This document shows, one piece after another, positions 1-5,847 of a stretch of DNA of 6,019 bases. The first letter of the stretch is position 1. Every line of letters begins with the position of its first letter. The DNA is from Acidobacteriota bacterium. Lineage in GTDB: Bacteria > Acidobacteriota > Blastocatellia > Pyrinomonadales > Pyrinomonadaceae. The stretch spans positions 1 to 6,019 of the forward strand of contig JAFBAJ010000309.1 in NCBI GenBank assembly GCA_019247865.1, read 5' to 3'. A model generated the notes under the pieces. The model was not told the DNA's origin. It did not search any database and saw only the letters and a list, made by a program, of their open reading frames with translations. The position numbers were made by a program, and so were the translations under genes.

Positions 1-344
1 TGCCCGGGATGAATGGCGAGCTGGGCATCCTGCCCGGACACACGCCGCTCATCTCGCAGCTCCAGACCGGAGTCCTGTCCTACAGTCGAGGCGGCGCGAC
101 CGAGCGGCTGCACGTCTCCGGCGGCTTTGTCGAAGTCAACCAGGATCGCGTCACTGTGCTGGCCGAAGTCGCCGAACGCCCGGAAGAGATCGACGCCGCG
201 CGCGCACGCCTCGCACGCGAGCACGCCGAAAAAGCCCTCGCCTCCCTGAGCGGCACCGAAGAGGATTTCGAGGTCGCACGCGCACGCCTCGAACGCTCGA
301 TGGCACGCCTCCAGATCGCCTCCGGCATCTCAAGCGAACGCTAA
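1..344 (+). CDS. atpC: ATP synthase F1 epsilon subunit, 5'-truncated by window edge
   Basis: This is the C-terminal 113 residues of the epsilon subunit, which sits on the central stalk of the F1Fo ATP synthase, couples rotation to catalysis and can inhibit ATP hydrolysis. The reading frame is open to the left edge: codons at 3-8 give Pro-Gly directly before the Met at 9. The resulting PGMNGELGILPGHTPL is the family's conserved beta-sandwich motif, so the ATG at 9 is internal and not the start. A second conserved block, HVSGGFVEVNQDRVTVLAE, closes the sandwich. The remaining charged Ala/Arg/Glu-rich segment, from about ERPEEIDAARARL to the end, is the two-helix C-terminal domain. The family is usually 130-140 residues, so roughly 20-25 are missing upstream. 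It would normally be the last gene of an atp operon (atpAGDC), which fits the palindrome immediately after its stop. Family assignment is very secure. Confidence 0.95.
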   Translation, partial: PGMNGELGILPGHTPLISQLQTGVLSYSRGGATERLHVSGGFVEVNQDRVTVLAEVAERPEEIDAARARLAREHAEKALASLSGTEEDFEVARARLERSMARLQIASGISSER

Positions 345-345
345 A

Positions 346-418
346 TTTCACGCCAGAGCGCAAAGACGCAAAGAAAGGCATCGAGCTTTTCTTTGCGTCT
401 TTGTGCCCTGGCGTGAAA
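346..418. repeat. Intergenic palindrome R1 (octamer-unit inverted repeat)
   Basis: A 31-bp left arm (346-376) pairs with a right arm (388-418) with two mismatches, around an 11-base loop. The left arm contains tandem 8-mers: CGCCAGAG at 351-358, CGCAAAGA at 359-366 and CGCAAAGA at 367-374. It begins one base after the atpC stop. No T-run follows the right arm (the next bases are AC), so it is not a standard intrinsic terminator, although the hairpin could still stabilise or end the atp transcript. It is related to R2: 347-373 matches 2265-2291 at 24 of 27 positions, and 384-403, which includes loop bases, is identical to 2303-2322. Confidence 0.93.
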
Positions 419-446
419 ACTAGCTCCTGCCGCCAGCGTTGCATGC

Positions 447-475
447 TTGAAACAATAACCCAGACGCGGTATAAT
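447..475 (+). promoter_or_regulatory. Sigma70-type promoter for ruvB
   Basis: The -35 box is TTGAAA at 447-452 and the -10 box is TATAAT at 470-475, separated by exactly 17 bases. Both the boxes and the spacing are near the housekeeping sigma70 consensus. The expected transcription start is near 482, giving a leader of about 50 bases before the ruvB ATG, with two T-runs at about 498-503 and 507-512. It lies downstream of R1, which makes ruvB a transcription unit separate from atpC. The call rests on motif match only. Confidence 0.8.
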
Positions 476-531
476 GCGAGCCTCTTTGAAGTTCATGTTT
501 TTTCGCTTTTTTAAGCCGAGGGTTTGAAACG

Positions 532-1587
532 ATGTCAGAGGCAATTGCAGCAGTGGAAACGGCTGAAGGGCCGCGCCCGGTGGCGGGCGAGGCGACGCCG
601 GAGGACGTGCAGGCGGAACCCAGTTTGCGCCCGCGCAGGCTCGAAGAGTACATCGGCCAGACGAAGGTCACGAGCAATCTTAAAATCTTTCTGAAGGCCG
701 CGCGCGCACGGCAGGAGGCGCTGGATCACGTCCTCTTCTTCGGCCCGCCGGGGCTCGGCAAGACGACGCTCGCCAACATCATCGCCGCCGAGATGAACGC
801 GCCCCTCAAGAGCGTCAGCGCGCCCGCGATCGAGCGCGGCGGCGACCTCGCGGCGATCCTGACCAACTTGCAGGAGGGCGAAGTCCTCTTCATAGACGAG
901 ATCCATCGCCTGCGCCCGCAGATCGAAGAAGTCCTCTATCCGGCGATGGAGGATTACCAGCTCGACGTGATGATCGGACAGGGGACGGCCGCGCGCTCGA
1001 TCAAACTGGAGCTGCCCAAGTTCACGCTCGTCGGGGCGACGACCAGAGCAGGACTTATCACAGCCCCTTTGCGCGGTCGCTTCGGCATCGTGCAGCATCT
1101 CGATTTTTACACGCAGAAGGATTTGGAGATCATCATCCATCGCTCCGCGGAAATCCTGGGCGTCGAGATCGAAGCGACCGGCGCACGCGAGATCGCGCGG
1201 CGTGCGCGCGGAACACCGCGTATCGCCAATCGCCTGCTCCGCCGCGTGCGCGATTACGCGGAGGTCCTGAGCGACGGGCGCATCACGCAGGCCGTCTCGC
1301 GCCGCGCGCTGGACGAGATGGAGGTCGACCGTTTCGGGCTCGACGAAGTTGACCGCAAGCTTCTCAGCGCGATCATCGAGAAGTTCGACGGCGGCCCCGT
1401 CGGCGTCGGCACTATCTCCGCCTCCATCAGCGAGGAGCGCGAATCCATCGAGGAGATCATCGAGCCGTACCTGATCCAGATCGGCTTTCTCAACCGCACG
1501 CCGCGCGGCCGCGTCATCACGCGCGCAGCCTACAAGCACATGGGCTTTGCACCGCCGAAGCCCGAGCGCGATGCTTTAGCGAGTTAG
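532..1587 (+). CDS. ruvB: Holliday junction branch migration ATPase RuvB
   Basis: RuvB is the hexameric AAA+ motor that, with RuvA, drives Holliday-junction branch migration during recombinational repair in the cytoplasm. The 351-residue product has all the family landmarks: LEEYIGQ at 37-43, Walker A GPPGLGKT at 71-78, Walker B LFIDEIH at 119-125, sensor-1 region GATTRAG at 168-174, the arginine-finger segment PLRGRFG at 179-185, sensor-2 region [15 protein letters not shown] at 227-241, and a C-terminal winged-helix domain ending in [17 protein letters not shown] (311-327). E. coli RuvB is about 336 residues; the surplus is a longer, low-complexity N terminus (first ~30 residues). The usual PLRDRFG reads PLRGRFG here, a tolerated position as far as I recall. 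The start at 532 is supported by GAGGG at 518-522, nine bases upstream, and by the promoter at 447-475. ruvA and ruvC are not adjacent, so RuvB's partners must be encoded elsewhere. Confidence 0.98.
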   Translation: MSEAIAAVETAEGPRPVAGEATPEDVQAEPSLRPRRLEEYIGQTKVTSNLKIFLKAARARQEALDHVLFFGPPGLGKTTLANIIAAEMNAPLKSVSAPAIERGGDLAAILTNLQEGEVLFIDEIHRLRPQIEEVLYPAMEDYQLDVMIGQGTAARSIKLELPKFTLVGATTRAGLITAPLRGRFGIVQHLDFYTQKDLEIIIHRSAEILGVEIEATGAREIARRARGTPRIANRLLRRVRDYAEVLSDGRITQAVSRRALDEMEVDRFGLDEVDRKLLSAIIEKFDGGPVGVGTISASISEERESIEEIIEPYLIQIGFLNRTPRGRVITRAAYKHMGFAPPKPERDALAS

Positions 1588-1611
1588 GATATTCGGCAAT
1601 TACACAGTTGT

Positions 1612-1617
1612 AAGGAG
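1612..1617 (+). promoter_or_regulatory. Strong Shine-Dalgarno for the yfbU-like gene
   Basis: AAGGAG lies seven bases before the ATG at 1625, a near-ideal ribosome binding site that fixes the start of the following gene. I find no convincing promoter in the 37 bases after the ruvB stop, so the downstream gene is probably read through from the ruvB promoter, or from a promoter inside the ruvB coding sequence. Confidence 0.8.
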
Positions 1618-1624
1618 AGAACAA

Positions 1625-2125
1625 ATGAAGCTTTCGCGTACAGAAAGATGGATTCTTTCAAACCAATTCCGGATTCTCGAAGCACTTTACCCTAATGAAG
1701 CAGAGGATTTTGCAGATGCCCGCGAGATAGTAGAGAGGGGGTATGAGCTTCATTACGATTGGATTACACAATATATTTCAGAGGATGTAATGAAGGCTGA
1801 TGAAAGCTCAGAGGTTATTAAAATTCTCTCCATGTTTCGGGCACTCAAGTATTCGTTCAAGGCTTTAGACAATAAGAGTGGCATCGAAGAATGGCAAATA
1901 GATTTTGCTGGCTTTGACGGTAATTCTGAAGGCAAGCAAATGGTCTATGCGAAATACTTTTGCAATTCAGAGGGCGGAAAGTTTACTGAATTGAATATTG
2001 GTGATGATTTTAATAGCCACTGTCCTACGATTGACCGTTACCGGCGAATGCTTGCCGAATGGGAGAAAAGCAGCGACAGAAATAAACTGATGAGGGAAGA
2101 TATTCTACGCATTATATCTGCGTAG
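1625..2125 (+). CDS. yfbU: YfbU-family protein, function unknown
   Basis: The 166-residue product resembles E. coli YfbU (UPF0304 / Pfam YfbU) along its whole length, from memory of that protein, and family size (~164) matches. Landmarks are ILSNQ at 10-14 within a short N-terminal helix, IVERGYEL at 35-42, DFAGFDGN at 93-100, and FNSHCPT followed by RYRRMLAEW at 129-146. There is no signal peptide or membrane segment, so a soluble cytoplasmic protein is expected. The biochemical role is not established; I recall E. coli yfbU being linked to MazF-dependent cell death, which is not evidence for function here. Composition is strikingly different from its neighbours: 145 of 360 bases (40%) at 1681-2040 are G or C, versus 72% at 1141-1320 in ruvB, and many codons end in A or T. 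This suggests acquisition by transfer. It follows ruvB after 37 bases and is closed by a terminator at 2219-2256. Confidence 0.85.
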   Translation: MKLSRTERWILSNQFRILEALYPNEAEDFADAREIVERGYELHYDWITQYISEDVMKADESSEVIKILSMFRALKYSFKALDNKSGIEEWQIDFAGFDGNSEGKQMVYAKYFCNSEGGKFTELNIGDDFNSHCPTIDRYRRMLAEWEKSSDRNKLMREDILRIISA

Positions 2126-2218
2126 GGATACGTAAAATTTACAATAGCCAATTTAAGTTTCGGTCGGACTTTTAGACTGGCCGGAAGCGACTGGGAGCGA
2201 CAACGGGCGCGCGCGGAT

Positions 2219-2256
2219 CGGGAGCCGCAAACGCCTGCGGTCGCTCTCGGTTTTTT
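2219..2256 (+). terminator. Intrinsic-terminator-like hairpin after yfbU
   Basis: CGGGAG (2219-2224) plus CCGCA (2225-2229) pairs with TGCGG (2236-2240) and CTCTCG (2244-2249), with one G-T wobble, a TCG bulge at 2241-2243 and a six-base loop. Six T residues follow at 2251-2256. The geometry is that of a rho-independent terminator for the ruvB-yfbU transcript. An alternative pairing of GAGCGAC (2195-2201) with GTCGCTC (2240-2246) is possible. The stretch 2126-2218 before it contains no other feature I can support. Confidence 0.65.
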
Positions 2257-2260
2257 AAAG

Positions 2261-2340
2261 AAGGTTCACGCAAAGGCGCAAAGACGCAAAGGAAAACAGT
2301 TAAGCTTTTCTTTGCGTCTTTGCGCCTTTGCGTGAACCTT
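2261..2340. repeat. Intergenic palindrome R2 (perfect 31-bp arms)
   Basis: The left arm (2261-2291) and right arm (2310-2340) are exact reverse complements over 31 bp, around an 18-base loop that can add a few A-T pairs. The left arm holds three tandem 8-mers: CGCAAAGG at 2269-2276, CGCAAAGA at 2277-2284 and CGCAAAGG at 2285-2292. It fills the gap between convergent genes, starting just after the terminator T-run and ending one base before the pdxJ stop codon (TAA on the minus strand, 2344-2342). A role as a transcript 3' end or RNA stabiliser for pdxJ is plausible. It shares arms and loop bases with R1, which marks a dispersed repeat family. Confidence 0.97.
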
Positions 2341-2341
2341 T

Positions 2342-3094
2342 TTATCCCCGAGCTCGGATCGCTTCGCGCATCTCGCGCACGGCTTCGTAGAGTCCTGTCA
2401 GGACGGCGCGGGCGATGATGTTGTGGCCGATGTTGAATTCGGTGATCTCGTTGATGGCTGCGAGTGAGCCGACGTTGCGGTAGGTGAGGCCGTGTCCGGC
2501 TGCGACGCGCAGGCCGTACTGCGTGGCGAGCGTCGCGGATTCGCGCAGACGTTGCAGCTCGTGCGCAGCACGCTCAGCGCCCTCTCCGTGCACGGCTCGC
2601 GCGCCGAGGGTGGATTCCGCGTACTCTGCCGTGCAGAGCTCTATCTGCTCCGCCCCGACTTCGTGCGCGGCCTCTATCTGGCGCGCGTCCGGGTCTATGA
2701 AGAGGCTGGGGATGATGCCGCCTTCGCGCAGGTGGTTGACGGCATCGCGCACAGTCTCCAGATTGTCGCGCACATTGAGGCCGCCTTCGGTCGTCAATTC
2801 GTGCGGAGTCTCCGCCACGAGCGAGACGGCGTCCGGTTTGACATCGAGCGCGATTTTGAGCATCTCTTGGGTCGCAGCCATCTCCAGATTGAGATAGGTC
2901 GTGAGGCTCTGCCTGAGCACGTAGAGGTCCGCGTCCTGTATGTGGCGGCGGTCGCCGCGCAGGTGCACTGTGATGCCGTCCGCGCCCGCCTGTTCGCAGA
3001 TCATCGCCGCCGCCACGAGGCTCGGCTCCGGCGCGCGACGCGCCTGTCTGACGGTCGCGACATGGTCTATGTTGACGTTCAGTCTCGCGGTCAT
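2342..3094 (-). CDS. pdxJ: Pyridoxine 5'-phosphate synthase PdxJ
   Basis: PdxJ is the TIM-barrel enzyme that condenses 1-deoxy-D-xylulose 5-phosphate with 3-amino-2-oxopropyl phosphate to make pyridoxine 5'-phosphate, the last ring-forming step of the DXP-dependent vitamin B6 pathway. With the ATG at 3094 the protein has 250 residues. It shows LNVNIDHVATVRQAR at the N terminus, GADGITVHLRGDRRHI carrying the catalytic His (residue 44), NLEM carrying the catalytic Glu (71), AGHGLTYRNV carrying the second His (201), and the phosphate-binding FNIGHNIIARAV near the C terminus. VHLRGDRRH has Gly where E. coli has Glu. I chose ATG 3094 because it matches family length and has a purine-rich stretch (GAGAAGAG) abutting it, although that is too close for an ideal Shine-Dalgarno. 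A GTG at 3109 would overlap the upstream glycosyltransferase stop as GTGA and add five residues. Either way it is translationally close to that gene and likely co-transcribed with it. Confidence 0.96.
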   Translation of the reverse strand: MTARLNVNIDHVATVRQARRAPEPSLVAAAMICEQAGADGITVHLRGDRRHIQDADLYVLRQSLTTYLNLEMAATQEMLKIALDVKPDAVSLVAETPHELTTEGGLNVRDNLETVRDAVNHLREGGIIPSLFIDPDARQIEAAHEVGAEQIELCTAEYAESTLGARAVHGEGAERAAHELQRLRESATLATQYGLRVAAGHGLTYRNVGSLAAINEITEFNIGHNIIARAVLTGLYEAVREMREAIRARG

Positions 3095-3105
3095 CTCTTC
3101 TCTAT

Positions 3106-3912
3106 TCACTGTCTGACTGCCATTTCGGGTTCGGGGGCTGCTTCTCGCTCGGACTCTTCGCGCGCAGCCTTGATGGCTTCGTCGTAGAGACCGCGCCGCG
3201 CCTGCGAGCGGATCCGGCGCACCTCGTCGAACATACGCAGGCTGTCGCGCATGACGCTCACTTTGCTGCCCTCGTTGTGATCCCAGCGGACGGGAATCTC
3301 CTGCAGGCGCAGTCCGGCGAGGTATGAAACGTAGAGCAGCTCCACATCAAAGCCGAAGCGCTCGATGGTCGCGGCCTGGATGATGGGCTTGCAGACGTTC
3401 AGACGAAAGGCTTTGAAGCCGCACTGCGTGTCCCAGAAAGGGAGGCCGGTCGAGAGGCGCACGATGAGATTGAAGACGCGCCCGCCCTGCTCTCTGCGCC
3501 AGGGCTGATGCACGCCGATGAGGTTCCGGTCGAGCGCGCGCGAGCCTAAGGTCACATCGGCCAGGCCGCGCTCAATCGGCTCGACGAGCTTAGGCGTTTC
3601 GGTGATCGGCGTCGAGAGGTCTGCGTCCGTGAAGAGCGCGATGGGCGCGCTGCTCGCGAGCAGCCCGGTGTAGACCGCGTGCCCTTTGCCGCGATTCGGC
3701 CGGACGGGGATGACGCGCGAATGGATGCGGACGGACTCGACCAGGTGCTGTTCGGCGACCTGCACCGTCTCATCGCCGGAGCCGTCGTCCACCACGATCA
3801 GCTCGCTCTCGTAAGTCTGCCGGTCAAGATAGTCATAGATCGTGCGGAGCGTGAGTCCGAGCCGCGCCGCTTCGTTGTAGGCCGGGACGATAATGGAGAG
3901 AGACGGAGGCAT
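3106..3912 (-). CDS. Family 2 glycosyltransferase, ALG5/DPG-synthase-like
   Basis: This 268-residue GT-A fold enzyme resembles dolichyl-phosphate beta-glucosyltransferases; the bacterial versions are expected to move a sugar from a nucleotide donor to undecaprenyl or another polyprenyl phosphate at the inner face of the cytoplasmic membrane. Visible motifs are SIIVPAYNE (6-14), VDDGSGDET (41-49), NRGKGHAV (73-80), the metal-binding DAD in FTDADLSTP (94-102), GSR (123-125), DTQCGFKAFR (161-170), FGFDVELL (186-193) and PVRWDHNEGSKV (207-218). These are the hallmarks of this subfamily. No membrane helix is evident; the tail is charged and Ala/Glu-rich. The start at 3912 places SIIVPAYNE at the usual distance from the N terminus. 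GTG 3927, with AAAGGA upstream, is an alternative; an upstream ATG at 3984 would add 24 residues without family support. The true sugar and acceptor cannot be read from sequence. pdxJ follows directly, though the two pathways are unrelated. Confidence 0.92.
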   Translation of the reverse strand: MPPSLSIIVPAYNEAARLGLTLRTIYDYLDRQTYESELIVVDDGSGDETVQVAEQHLVESVRIHSRVIPVRPNRGKGHAVYTGLLASSAPIALFTDADLSTPITETPKLVEPIERGLADVTLGSRALDRNLIGVHQPWRREQGGRVFNLIVRLSTGLPFWDTQCGFKAFRLNVCKPIIQAATIERFGFDVELLYVSYLAGLRLQEIPVRWDHNEGSKVSVMRDSLRMFDEVRRIRSQARRGLYDEAIKAAREESEREAAPEPEMAVRQ

Positions 3913-3946
3913 CCTTGGCAAAATCACCTTTTCCTTTCGGCCCACG

Positions 3947-3952
3947 AATATA
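3947..3952 (-). promoter_or_regulatory. Candidate -10 box for glycosyltransferase-pdxJ
   Basis: On the minus strand this reads TATATT, preceded by TGTGA, and sits about 35 bases upstream of the chosen ATG at 3912. No good -35 hexamer lies at the right distance, so this is a weak call. It is placed here because a promoter for the minus-strand pair must lie in the gap between 3913 and about 4008. Confidence 0.25.
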
Positions 3953-4007
3953 TCACAGCCCTTCGCGCCGCGTCTGTTCAGCAATAATCAAGTTTTATCA
4001 AAGCACC

Positions 4008-4095
4008 TCACCGCAGAGACGCAGAGATAACGCAGAGACAGCATCCCTTTCAACCCTCTGCGCAATGCTGCGACCGCTCTGCGTCTCTGCGGTGA
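4008..4095. repeat. Intergenic palindrome R3 (CGCAGAGA octamers)
   Basis: Outer arms of 19 bp (4008-4026 and 4077-4095) are exact reverse complements. Inside, CGCAGAG (4031-4037) can pair with CTCTGCG (4056-4062), while CAGCAT (4039-4044) can pair with ATGCTG (4065-4070). These two inner pairings cross, so they are alternatives or a pseudoknot. The left half carries the 8-mer CGCAGAGA at 4012-4019, 4020-4027 and, after TAA, 4031-4038. It occupies the divergent gap between the glycosyltransferase and protease genes, where it cannot be a shared 3' end. It may instead affect promoter geometry or be a passive mobile repeat. Its unit is the R1/R2 unit with AAAG changed to AGAG. Confidence 0.93.
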
Positions 4096-4103
4096 ACGTG
4101 TGC

Positions 4104-4109
4104 TATATT
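4104..4109 (+). promoter_or_regulatory. Candidate -10 box for the S41 protease gene
   Basis: TATATT lies just after the right arm of R3 and about 22 bases before the ATG at 4131. No recognisable -35 is present; the expected position falls inside the R3 arm (about 4081-4087, GCGTCTC). If used, the leader would be about 15 bases and would still contain the GAGG at 4117-4120. Weak call. Confidence 0.3.
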
Positions 4110-4130
4110 ATTTTTCGAGGTTGGGGCCTG

Positions 4131-5840
4131 ATGGAACGCTTGATGAGAAGAAAGTTCGCGCTCGTCGCCATCGCGGTCGTCATTGCGGCGGCCATCGTCG
4201 GCGGTCTCTCGCGCCGGAGCATCGGCAAGGCTCTGGCTCCCAAGACGGCCGGAGCAATGACGACTTCCGAAAATATCGAGAGCGATTATCGCGCCGCGCT
4301 CGACATCGTGAACACGAACTACGTCGGCGAGATCGATTACGAGAAGGCGACGCAGGCCGCCATCCAGGGCATGCTCGGAACGCTCGACCCGCACTCGAAC
4401 TTCTTCACGCGGACGGAATTTCAGAAGCTCAAAGAGGATCAGGACTCGCACTTCTCCGGCATTGGCGTCTCGATCCTGCAACACCGCGACGGCGTCTACA
4501 TACAGGCGCTCGTCGAAGGCGCGCCCGCCGCACGGAGCGGCCTGCGCTACGGTGACCGCATCATCGAAGTGGACGGCAAGGACACGCACGAGTGGACGAG
4601 CGCGGAGGTCTCGAAGAACGTGCGCGGCGAGAGGGGCGTGCCCGTCCGCCTCAAGGTCGAGCGACCGGGCGCGGCCGAGCCGCTCGAATACACGATCAAG
4701 CGCGATGATGTGCCGCTGCCCTCCATTCGCAACGCTTACATGATTCGTCCGGGCGTCGGCTACATCGGACTGACCGGCGGCTTTCAGCACACGACCGAAC
4801 TGGAACTGAGCGAGGCCATCGTCAAACTCAAGCAGCAGGGGATGCGGCAGATGCTGCTCGACCTGCGCGGCAATCCCGGCGGGCTGCTCGATCAGGCGAT
4901 CAAGGTCGCGAGCCGTTTTATCCCGCGCGGCGAGATCATCACCTCCGTCAAGGGACGCACGGACTACGCCAAGCCGGACGTTTATCGCTCCATCGGAGAC
5001 GAGACGGAAGATTACCCGCTCGTCGTGCTTATCAATCACAACTCGGCTTCGGCTTCGGAGATCGTCGCGGGCGCGATTCAGGATCACGGGCGCGGCCTCA
5101 TCGTCGGGCAGACGAGCTTCGGCAAGGGCTTGGTGCAGAAGGTCTTCAACCTGCCGTTCGGCTCCGGGCTGACGCTGACGACCGCGAAGTATTACACGCC
5201 CTATGGCCGCTCGTTGCAGAGGGATTATTCGAGCGGCTCGCTCTACGATTACTACGTCGGGCATAACGAGGACGAGGAAGCGCCGGAGGTCAAGCAGCCC
5301 TCGAACGGGCAGCCGCGCCCGACGCCAACGGCGACGCCGACGCCCACTCCGGCAGGCCCGGCCGTGACGACGGCCGCTGGTCGCGTCTTCTACGGCGGCG
5401 GCGGCATTACGCCGGACATTCTGGCGAGGCCGCTCGCGGCGACAGTCCTGCGCGGGCGCATCGCCGAGGCCGCTTTCTATTTCACGCGCGAGCTGTCTGC
5501 GGGACAGGTCGCGGGGCTCGAAGATTATCGCGTCGAGAAGACGGAGTTCGGACACAACGTGCGTCCGACGGATTACCCGATCACGGATCGCGTGCTGGAA
5601 GCTTTCCGCAATTTCCTGCTGCGCGACACGAAGCAGGGACTCACTCCCGCGCAGCTCGAACCTGAGCTGGATTTCGTCAAGCTGCGCCTGCGCCTGGAGA
5701 TCATCACGGCGGCCTATGCCGGAGACGCAGGCAATCGCGTGCTCCTCGACGGCGACCTCCAAATCCTGCGCGCCATCGAAGCCCTCCCCGAAGCCAAGCG
5801 CCTGGCCGAGACGGCGAAAGCAGATTATTCAGTCGGTTAA
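4131..5840 (+). CDS. S41 carboxy-terminal processing protease (CtpA/Prc type)
   Basis: This 569-residue serine protease is expected to be anchored in the inner membrane facing the periplasm, where family members process or degrade proteins from their C termini. Order of parts: a positively charged N terminus with a hydrophobic signal-anchor helix (about 9-26); an N-terminal helical part with LGTLDPHSNFF (82-92); a PDZ domain (about 108-180) with FSGIGVSI and GLRYGDRIIEVDG; then the S41 core with LLDLRGNPGG (242-251), NSASASEIVAGA (304-315) and SFGKGLVQ (329-336). By comparison with CtpB, the catalytic set is Ser307, Lys332 and Gln336, with the family's 25-residue Ser-Lys spacing. Between YTPYGRSLQRDY and GGGITPD lies an insert of about 50 residues, acidic and then Pro/Thr-rich (397-407). 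A further ~140 residues form an uncharacterised charged helical C-terminal region. The frame is open upstream to 3915, but that part runs through R3. ATG 4131 follows GAGG at 4117-4120 and precedes the signal anchor; ATG 4143 is an alternative. Confidence 0.95.
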   Translation: MERLMRRKFALVAIAVVIAAAIVGGLSRRSIGKALAPKTAGAMTTSENIESDYRAALDIVNTNYVGEIDYEKATQAAIQGMLGTLDPHSNFFTRTEFQKLKEDQDSHFSGIGVSILQHRDGVYIQALVEGAPAARSGLRYGDRIIEVDGKDTHEWTSAEVSKNVRGERGVPVRLKVERPGAAEPLEYTIKRDDVPLPSIRNAYMIRPGVGYIGLTGGFQHTTELELSEAIVKLKQQGMRQMLLDLRGNPGGLLDQAIKVASRFIPRGEIITSVKGRTDYAKPDVYRSIGDETEDYPLVVLINHNSASASEIVAGAIQDHGRGLIVGQTSFGKGLVQKVFNLPFGSGLTLTTAKYYTPYGRSLQRDYSSGSLYDYYVGHNEDEEAPEVKQPSNGQPRPTPTATPTPTPAGPAVTTAAGRVFYGGGGITPDILARPLAATVLRGRIAEAAFYFTRELSAGQVAGLEDYRVEKTEFGHNVRPTDYPITDRVLEAFRNFLLRDTKQGLTPAQLEPELDFVKLRLRLEIITAAYAGDAGNRVLLDGDLQILRAIEALPEAKRLAETAKADYSVG

Positions 5841-5847
5841 AAAGACG

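Noticed and set aside
346..418. R1 as a canonical rho-independent terminator of the atp operon
   Set aside because: The stem is long enough, but no T-run follows on the plus strand (it ends in AAAAC and then TAGC), so only a general hairpin role is supportable.
535..1539. A 334-codon open frame antisense to ruvB
   Set aside because: It is the same artefact of GC-rich codon bias: no recognisable motif, and a complete RuvB lies on the other strand.
2160..2183. Additional hairpin GGTC/GGCC just after yfbU
   Set aside because: It needs two G-T wobbles, is short and lacks a T-run. The hairpin at 2219-2256 is a much better terminator candidate.
2492..3187. A 231-codon plus-strand frame across pdxJ
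   Set aside because: It lies opposite a clearly functional pdxJ, shows no motif and has no ribosome binding site that I can see.
3913..3984. N-terminal extension of the glycosyltransferase by 24 residues
   Set aside because: Family members begin shortly before the SIIVPAYNE strand. The extra residues show no conservation pattern and cover the likely promoter.
3915..4130. N-terminal extension of the protease frame by 72 codons
   Set aside because: It would translate straight through palindrome R3 and place a long non-conserved tail before the signal anchor. ATG 4131 has a Shine-Dalgarno and the right distance to the hydrophobic helix.
4050..5762. A 570-codon open frame on the minus strand across the protease gene
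   Set aside because: It mirrors the protease codons. GC-rich coding sequence with few stop-like codons on the opposite strand commonly gives such frames. Its translation is Arg/Asp/Ala-rich with no family motif, while the plus-strand frame has a full S41 catalytic set.
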